Shown here piece by piece: positions 59,688-64,000 of a stretch of DNA of 64,000 nucleotides (its first letter is position 1; each line of letters begins with the position of its first letter). The notes under the pieces are model-generated. The model was not told where the DNA came from. It ran no database searches and saw only the letters and a list, made by a program, of their open reading frames with translations. The position numbers were made by a program, and so were the translations under genes. Origin of the DNA: JAXLWB01 sp046328715 (GTDB taxonomy: Bacteria; Chloroflexota; Anaerolineae; Caldilineales; Caldilineaceae). The stretch is from positions 372,001-436,000 of the forward strand of contig JAXLWB010000001.1 in the NCBI GenBank assembly GCA_046328715.1, written 5' to 3'.

Positions 59688-60839
59688 ATGGATGAAACGA
59701 TACAAGCAGGCTTTGCCACCCGAGCCATTCACGCTGGGCAAGCCCCCGACCCTTTGACGGGCGCTGTTGCAGTGCCAATCTATCAGACTTCGACTTTTGC
59801 ACTCTCTGGCGTGGAGAGTGACCAGCCCTACGATTATTCACGTACGGGTAACCCAACCCGCAGCGCCTTAGAAACCGCGCTAGCTGCATTGGAGGAAGCA
59901 CCCCACGCTCTGGCCTTTGCTTCAGGATTGGCGGCAGAAAGTGCGGTCTTGCTGGCACTTGATGCAGGTGACCACATTGTGGTTGGCGACAACATCTACG
60001 GTGGCACCTATCGGCTGTTTACGCGTGTCTTTAACCGTCATGGCCTCACCTTCGACTTTGTCGATACCAGCAATCTTCAGCAGGTCGAGGCGGCGATTCG
60101 CCCCCAAACCAAACTGATCTGGCTTGAATCACCGACCAATCCATTGCTCAAACTGGCAGACCTAGCTGCGATTGCGCAGATTGCCAAGGCACATGAGGTT
60201 GTGACGGTGGTCGATAATACCTTTGCGTCGCCGTACTTTCAGCGTCCGCTCGATTTGGGTATCGACATTTCGGTCTACAGCACCACCAAGTATCATGCAG
60301 GCCATAGTGATGTGATCAGTGGTGCAATCGTAACCAAGCGTACGGATCTCTTCAAACGATTACGCTTTCTGCAAAACGCAGTGGGCGGCGTGCCAGGACC
60401 CTTTGATTCTTGGCTGGTATTGCGCGGCATCAAAACGTTGGCCTTGCGCATGCGTGCCCATGCGGCCAATGCGCTAGCCATTGCCCAATTCCTGGAAGAT
60501 CATCCGGCTATTGCAGAAGTCAATTATCCGGGACTTGTCTCTCATCCACATCATGAACTGGCCAAACGGCAGATGCATGGCTTTGGTGGGATGGTTTCAT
60601 TCACCTTGAAGGGCGGAGAAGAGGCGGCGCGCAAATTGGTCACCCGCCCGAAACTGTTCACTTTTGCCGTTAGCCTGGGCGGTGTTGAAAGTTTGATTGA
60701 ACTGCCATCAACCATGTCTCATGCTGGATCGCGTAATTCTGCCCATGCTGCCCCGGCGAACTTGGTTCGGCTCTCCGTAGGTGTGGAAGACATTGAAGAT
60801 CTGATTGCGGATTTGCAGCAAGCACTGGGTAACTTGTAG
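59688..60839 (+). CDS. Cystathionine gamma-synthase/lyase or O-acyl-homoserine sulfhydrylase family PLP enzyme
   Basis: 383 residues from ATG 59688; the family begins here (FATRAIHAGQAPDPLTGAVA), while the longer GTG start at 59607 adds unrelated residues. PLP Lys201 in YSTTKYHAGHSDVISGA, RTGNPTRSALETALAALEEA and SLGGVESLIELPSTMSHAGS are typical. The family includes synthases and lyases that sequence motifs alone do not separate; next to CysK, CysE and a desulfurase a trans-sulfuration role converting homocysteine or methionine sulfur to cysteine is likely. Confidence 0.88.
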   Translation: MDETIQAGFATRAIHAGQAPDPLTGAVAVPIYQTSTFALSGVESDQPYDYSRTGNPTRSALETALAALEEAPHALAFASGLAAESAVLLALDAGDHIVVGDNIYGGTYRLFTRVFNRHGLTFDFVDTSNLQQVEAAIRPQTKLIWLESPTNPLLKLADLAAIAQIAKAHEVVTVVDNTFASPYFQRPLDLGIDISVYSTTKYHAGHSDVISGAIVTKRTDLFKRLRFLQNAVGGVPGPFDSWLVLRGIKTLALRMRAHAANALAIAQFLEDHPAIAEVNYPGLVSHPHHELAKRQMHGFGGMVSFTLKGGEEAARKLVTRPKLFTFAVSLGGVESLIELPSTMSHAGSRNSAHAAPANLVRLSVGVEDIEDLIADLQQALGNL

Positions 60840-60859
60840 GACGTTCAGAAAGGGTATCT

Positions 60860-61393
60860 ATGATGACTCGAACTCAGCCCCTGGTCACGGAACAAACAAC
60901 CACCGATACGCTCAATCAACTGGTTGGCATCCTGCCTGATACACCGCTTGCCCAACTGCGCAGTCAACGGGCAGACATTGCTCGTTTTATCCAAGGCAGC
61001 TACGATGCTCTGTTGACTCCTTCACAAACTTCGGGTGTGACTTGGGTTGAGCGTGGTTTGATTGCCTTGCGTGTAGCGACATTGACTTCCTGCTCACCCT
61101 TAGTCAGACATTATCGGAACCATCTGCGCCAATTGGGTGAATCGGTGACCACCATTGCTGCGGTTGAGAGTGTCCCGCTGGCGGTGTTGCTCTCCCCTCG
61201 CCTCACTGCACTGATCAAACATACTGATTTGTTGACGCTTCATCCTGCGGCAGCAACCTTTGAGCAAGTTGCCGAGTTGCGAGCGCAGGGATTGCGTGCC
61301 CCCGATATCGTCACCCTTGCCCAACTGATTGCCTTTTTAAGCTTTCAGGTGCGCGCGCTGGCTACGCTTCAGCTCTTGCAGGAGGAAATATGA
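60860..61393 (+). CDS. CMD-domain protein, Avi_7170-like
   Basis: 177 residues, MMTRTQPLVTEQTTTDTLNQ. All-helical carboxymuconolactone-decarboxylase-like fold (AQLRSQRADIARFIQGSYDA; ERGLIALRVATLTSCSPLVR; DIVTLAQLIAFLSFQVRALA) without the CxxC pair. Such proteins are regularly encoded beside the AhpD-like protein of the next gene; the overlap ATGA couples them. Partners may form a peroxidase-like pair; the reaction is not established. Confidence 0.82.
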   Translation: MMTRTQPLVTEQTTTDTLNQLVGILPDTPLAQLRSQRADIARFIQGSYDALLTPSQTSGVTWVERGLIALRVATLTSCSPLVRHYRNHLRQLGESVTTIAAVESVPLAVLLSPRLTALIKHTDLLTLHPAAATFEQVAELRAQGLRAPDIVTLAQLIAFLSFQVRALATLQLLQEEI

Positions 61394-61971
61394 CCCGTCA
61401 GCGTGATTTCACCTTTGCCGAACTCGATTGGGATCCCTGGCTCGAAACCATTGATCCCGACCAGGCGACAGCAGAACAGATTGCAGTGTTGGAAGAAAGC
61501 CATGCCACAGCAAAAAAGTCACCCTACTATCTGCTGTTGGCGCATGATGTCGATGTGTTACGTCAGCGTTCTCGGCTCTTCAATGCGGTGATGTATGGAC
61601 AGAAGGGCTTGCCACGGGCCGAACGCGAATTAGCCAGTGTCGCCGTATCGCGTGTCAATGGCTGTGTCTACTGCGCCTCCGTCCACAGTCGCCTTTTTGC
61701 CCAATTGACCAAACAGCCAGAGATCATACAACGCATCTTTGATGAAGGGGTCGAGACAGAACTGCCGCTGCGCTACCGAGCGATTGTTGACTATGCTGTC
61801 AAACTAACCATATCGCCGCACTTGGTCACTGCCTCCGACCTTGATTCGTTGCGCAGTGTTGGGCTGAACGACTTGGAGATCTTGGATCTTGGTCATGTGA
61901 TCGCCATGTTTGCCTGGGCCAATCGTTTGTTGCAGACGTTAGGTGAGCCAATTCAGAAGGTCGAAGCGTAA
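61390..61971 (+). CDS. AhpD-like peroxidase-related protein, Avi_7169-like
   Basis: 193 residues, MTRQRDFTFAELDWDPWLET; GCAGGAGG upstream. The AhpD catalytic motif is complete: Cys92, Cys95 and His99 in NGCVYCASVHSRLF, with preceding ERELASVAVSRV. AhpD proteins reduce peroxides through a CxxC pair. In the encapsulin operon it may protect against peroxides formed by FMN monooxygenases or reduce thiol intermediates; this is inferred. It is the last gene of the operon. Confidence 0.88.
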   Translation: MTRQRDFTFAELDWDPWLETIDPDQATAEQIAVLEESHATAKKSPYYLLLAHDVDVLRQRSRLFNAVMYGQKGLPRAERELASVAVSRVNGCVYCASVHSRLFAQLTKQPEIIQRIFDEGVETELPLRYRAIVDYAVKLTISPHLVTASDLDSLRSVGLNDLEILDLGHVIAMFAWANRLLQTLGEPIQKVEA

Positions 61972-61992
61972 CGTGAAGGGGTGGTAAGGTTT

Positions 61993-62047
61993 GTTACCAC
62001 TTTGTTACCACCTTGTAACCGATCCTGTTACCGCTGCTTGTTAAACC
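61993..62047 (+). promoter_or_regulatory. GTTACC-type regulon promoter P7
   Basis: GTTACC (61993), GTTACC (62004), GTAACC (62015), GTTACC (62027), spacings 11, 11 and 12, then 9 bp and TAAACC (62042-62047). Boxes 1, 2 and 4 are perfect. The 170-nt leader that follows shows no Cys-rich ORF. Confidence 0.83.
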
Positions 62048-62217
62048 AATGAGATACAAAACGAATGCTCTCCCATTCACTTTCTCATCTAACGTGAGCT
62101 CTGCTTGAGACCAATAGTCCTAGAGGGACAAAACTATCGGCTTCAAAGCGACCGCACGATTAATATCTACCGCACTGAACAGAAGCTCGGCAGTGTGTGA
62201 ACCAAACAGGCAGAGGT

Positions 62218-64000
62218 ATGTCGATTCTTCTTGAACAACTGACCAAGCGTTACGACGGGCATCCAGTGGTAAACAACGTTTCGCTGGAAATTACCGATGG
62301 CGAATTTTTCGTGCTGCTAGGCTCCAGCGGCAGCGGCAAAACGACCGTGTTGAACATGGTTGCAGGGCTGGCAGGCATTGACCAGGGGCGAGTGCTGCTT
62401 CACGGCCGCGATGTCACCCACTTGCCGATCCAGGAACGTAATGTCGGCTATGTCTTTCAAAATTACGCCCTCTTTCAACACATGAGCGTAGCTGACAACA
62501 TTGAATTTGGATTGCGTGTGCGCAAAGTTTCCGCCAGCGAACGCAAACGCCGCAGCGCTGAACTACTAGAGCTGATTGGCCTGGCAGGCCTGGGGACACG
62601 GATGCCCCGTCAGCTTTCCGGTGGACAACAGCAACGGGTGGCCCTGGCCCGTGCCCTGGCCCACAAACCCGATGTACTGTTGCTGGATGAACCGCTCGGC
62701 GCGCTCGATGCCAAGATTCGTACGGAATTACGCCGCTCGCTGCGCAGCTTGCAGCAAGAGCTGGGGATCACCACCATCATGGTGACCCACGACCAGGATG
62801 AAGCCTTCGAATTGGCCGACCGGATGGGGGTGATGAGCTTTGGACGTTTGATCGAGGTAGGGACCCCTTCGAATCTCTACCGTTATCCGCAAACTGAGTT
62901 TGTGGCTGCCTTTTTGGGCAATGCCAATTTGATGGTGGGTCAGGCGACGGCGGGCGGTGTGCAACTGGGGCCGCGTCATTTCCCGCTCAAATCGACGCCT
63001 CCTCCCCTGCCAATGGATGATGCACGGCGGGTGCAGGTCCTCTTTCGTCCTGAAGATGTACTGTTGGCTGCTACAAGCGAAGATCTTGGATGCCCGCCGT
63101 TGGGGCAAGGGATAGTTGAGCAGATTACTTTTGCTGGCTCGTTTGAGCGCTTGCGTGTGCGTTTACCTGCGATTCCAGGGGTGCGCCCGATTGCACCACC
63201 TGTCTCCTTTGGCGAGCCTGGGCTGGTCGTGGAAGTCACCCGTACCCAAGACCAGGTGAGCCGCCTGCCCTTAAAACCTAACAAACAGATTTGGGTAGGG
63301 ATCAGCCGCATGCATACGCTCACTCATCCAGGGTTGCAATTCCTATTGCTCAGCGATGGTAGCGCACCTGCCCAGGCGGCGCTGCTTGTTAGCAGTCAGA
63401 TCGCTCGCCTCTCGCATGCACGAGTCACCTTATTAGGCTACGGGCTGCGCGGCGATGCCATGCAGCGTCATTTGCAAGAGGTAAAGGAGCAGATGGGCAG
63501 CGGGTTGGCTTCCTTGGAGATTCGTACTACTTCGGCTTCACCCGAAGAGGCAATCACTGAGGAGGTAGAGCGCAAACCCTATGATTTGGTGGTGTTGGGG
63601 GTCGATGGCACCACCCGGCTCGACCTGGCTGAACAGATTCTGGAGGCAGGCGAGCATCACCTATTGCTGGTACCTTGTTCACAACCCACACCGAAGCGGG
63701 CCTTGATCTGTGTGGCCAGCGGTGAGCCGGGCAAGGAAGGAGTTCTCTTCACGGCACGACTTATCCGCCATCTGGGAGCATCGGCAACCTTACTCACGAT
63801 CCTACCCGAGAGTGAAAAATCGTCCGAGTCGCGTGAACGGGTTGTCCGCTTTCTGTCCGGTGGCGTACGTACATTACAAAGTTTGGGCGTCGCTGCCGAA
63901 ACCAGTGTGCGGAATGGCCCTGTCCACGAAAAAATTCTGAATGAGTTGAATACAGGTAACTATGATTTGCTAGTCCTTGGCGCACCGCTGCCTGATCTCG
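62218..64000 (+). CDS. ABC ATPase (CysA/PotA class) fused to universal-stress-like domains (partial)
   Basis: From ATG 62218 (GCAGAGG upstream) the frame is open to the window edge, at least 594 residues. Residues 1-235 are the ATPase: MSILLEQLTKRYDGHPVVNN, Walker A GSSGSGKTTVLNMVAG, signature LSGGQQQRVALARALA, Walker B LLLLDEPLGALDAK, H-loop MVTHDQDEA. A TOBE domain follows (VQVLFRPEDVLLAA). After about 370 come two USP-like alpha/beta units: FLLLSDGSAPAQAALLVSSQ ... YDLVVLGVDGT, and RALICVASGEPGKEGVLFTA ... YDLLVLGAPLPD. It heads a new unit under P7, most likely a sulfate/thiosulfate-type importer whose permeases lie beyond the window. Confidence 0.88.
   Translation, partial: MSILLEQLTKRYDGHPVVNNVSLEITDGEFFVLLGSSGSGKTTVLNMVAGLAGIDQGRVLLHGRDVTHLPIQERNVGYVFQNYALFQHMSVADNIEFGLRVRKVSASERKRRSAELLELIGLAGLGTRMPRQLSGGQQQRVALARALAHKPDVLLLDEPLGALDAKIRTELRRSLRSLQQELGITTIMVTHDQDEAFELADRMGVMSFGRLIEVGTPSNLYRYPQTEFVAAFLGNANLMVGQATAGGVQLGPRHFPLKSTPPPLPMDDARRVQVLFRPEDVLLAATSEDLGCPPLGQGIVEQITFAGSFERLRVRLPAIPGVRPIAPPVSFGEPGLVVEVTRTQDQVSRLPLKPNKQIWVGISRMHTLTHPGLQFLLLSDGSAPAQAALLVSSQIARLSHARVTLLGYGLRGDAMQRHLQEVKEQMGSGLASLEIRTTSASPEEAITEEVERKPYDLVVLGVDGTTRLDLAEQILEAGEHHLLLVPCSQPTPKRALICVASGEPGKEGVLFTARLIRHLGASATLLTILPESEKSSESRERVVRFLSGGVRTLQSLGVAAETSVRNGPVHEKILNELNTGNYDLLVLGAPLPDL

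Noticed and set aside
62050..62109. Short ORF MRYKTNALPFTFSSNVSSA after P7
   Set aside because: No cysteine codons and no Shine-Dalgarno; does not resemble the other leaders.

Overview
The window reads as a long sulfur-scavenging island from a bacterium that is probably a member of the Chloroflexota. That assignment is inferred from gene content (fused LivHM, DUF4395, family 2A encapsulin, lipobox and Tat substrate-binding proteins), moderate GC and palindromic repeats; no marker gene proves it. Nearly every operon concerns acquisition of organic sulfur (sulfonate, taurine and peptide transporters, three SsuE-like flavin reductases, many FMN-dependent monooxygenases, an SfnB-like oxidoreductase) or cysteine metabolism (cysteine desulfurase, CysK, CysE, a trans-sulfuration-type enzyme, tRNA-Cys).

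Layout. 1-4055 (minus): PotABCD/Fbp-like ABC transporter, cut by the left edge. 4391-6855: histidine kinase and OmpR/PhoB-type response regulator. 7124-13056: ssuE-like genes and ssuADCB. 13366-19157: LivK, a URO-D family protein, LivHM, LivG, LivF. 19477-19548: tRNA-Cys. 19589-23947: TauA, TauB, a frameshifted SsuD, TauC. 24314-29362: OsmC, peptide transporter, DUF4395. 29458-35302: sugar-type ABC transporter, SfnB-like protein, SsuD. 35349-36576: beta-carbonic anhydrase and a thioredoxin-like protein. 37282-40375: SsuE-like protein, lipoprotein, peptide-binding protein. 41058-43157: unknown protein, nitroreductase, DUF1684. 43620-50675: GNAT, M20 amidohydrolase and four luciferase-like monooxygenases. 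50832-53505: decayed LanC-like and NIPSNAP genes with an IS. 54987-61971: family 2A encapsulin, cysteine desulfurase, CysK, CysE, PLP enzyme and two AhpD/CMD proteins. 62218-end: ABC ATPase fused to universal-stress-like domains.

The most notable find is a two-layer control system that ties these operons together. (1) Seven intergenic regions carry the same promoter: four GTTACC-like hexamers with start-to-start spacings of exactly 11, 11 and 12 bp, then 9 bp, then the -10 position. This is the geometry of an OmpR/PhoB-type activator replacing a -35 box, and an orphan pair of that type sits just upstream of the first site. (2) Behind most of these promoters lie short ORFs packed with consecutive cysteine codons. 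Three (24018, 40780, 43305) share a CCCxC core, a conserved downstream pairing, a candidate antiterminator that covaries with the terminator, and near-identical intrinsic terminators. Three others (7902, 36804, 54625 plus 54727) form a second class without an obvious terminator. The simplest reading is a sulfur-starvation regulon in which a two-component system opens the promoter and cysteine supply is sensed by ribosome stalling on poly-Cys leaders. The family 2A encapsulin sulfur-storage operon is one of its targets.

Several genes outside the decayed 50.8-53.5 kb segment carry an apparent loss of a single G; these may be sequence errors and should be checked before the genes are called dead.
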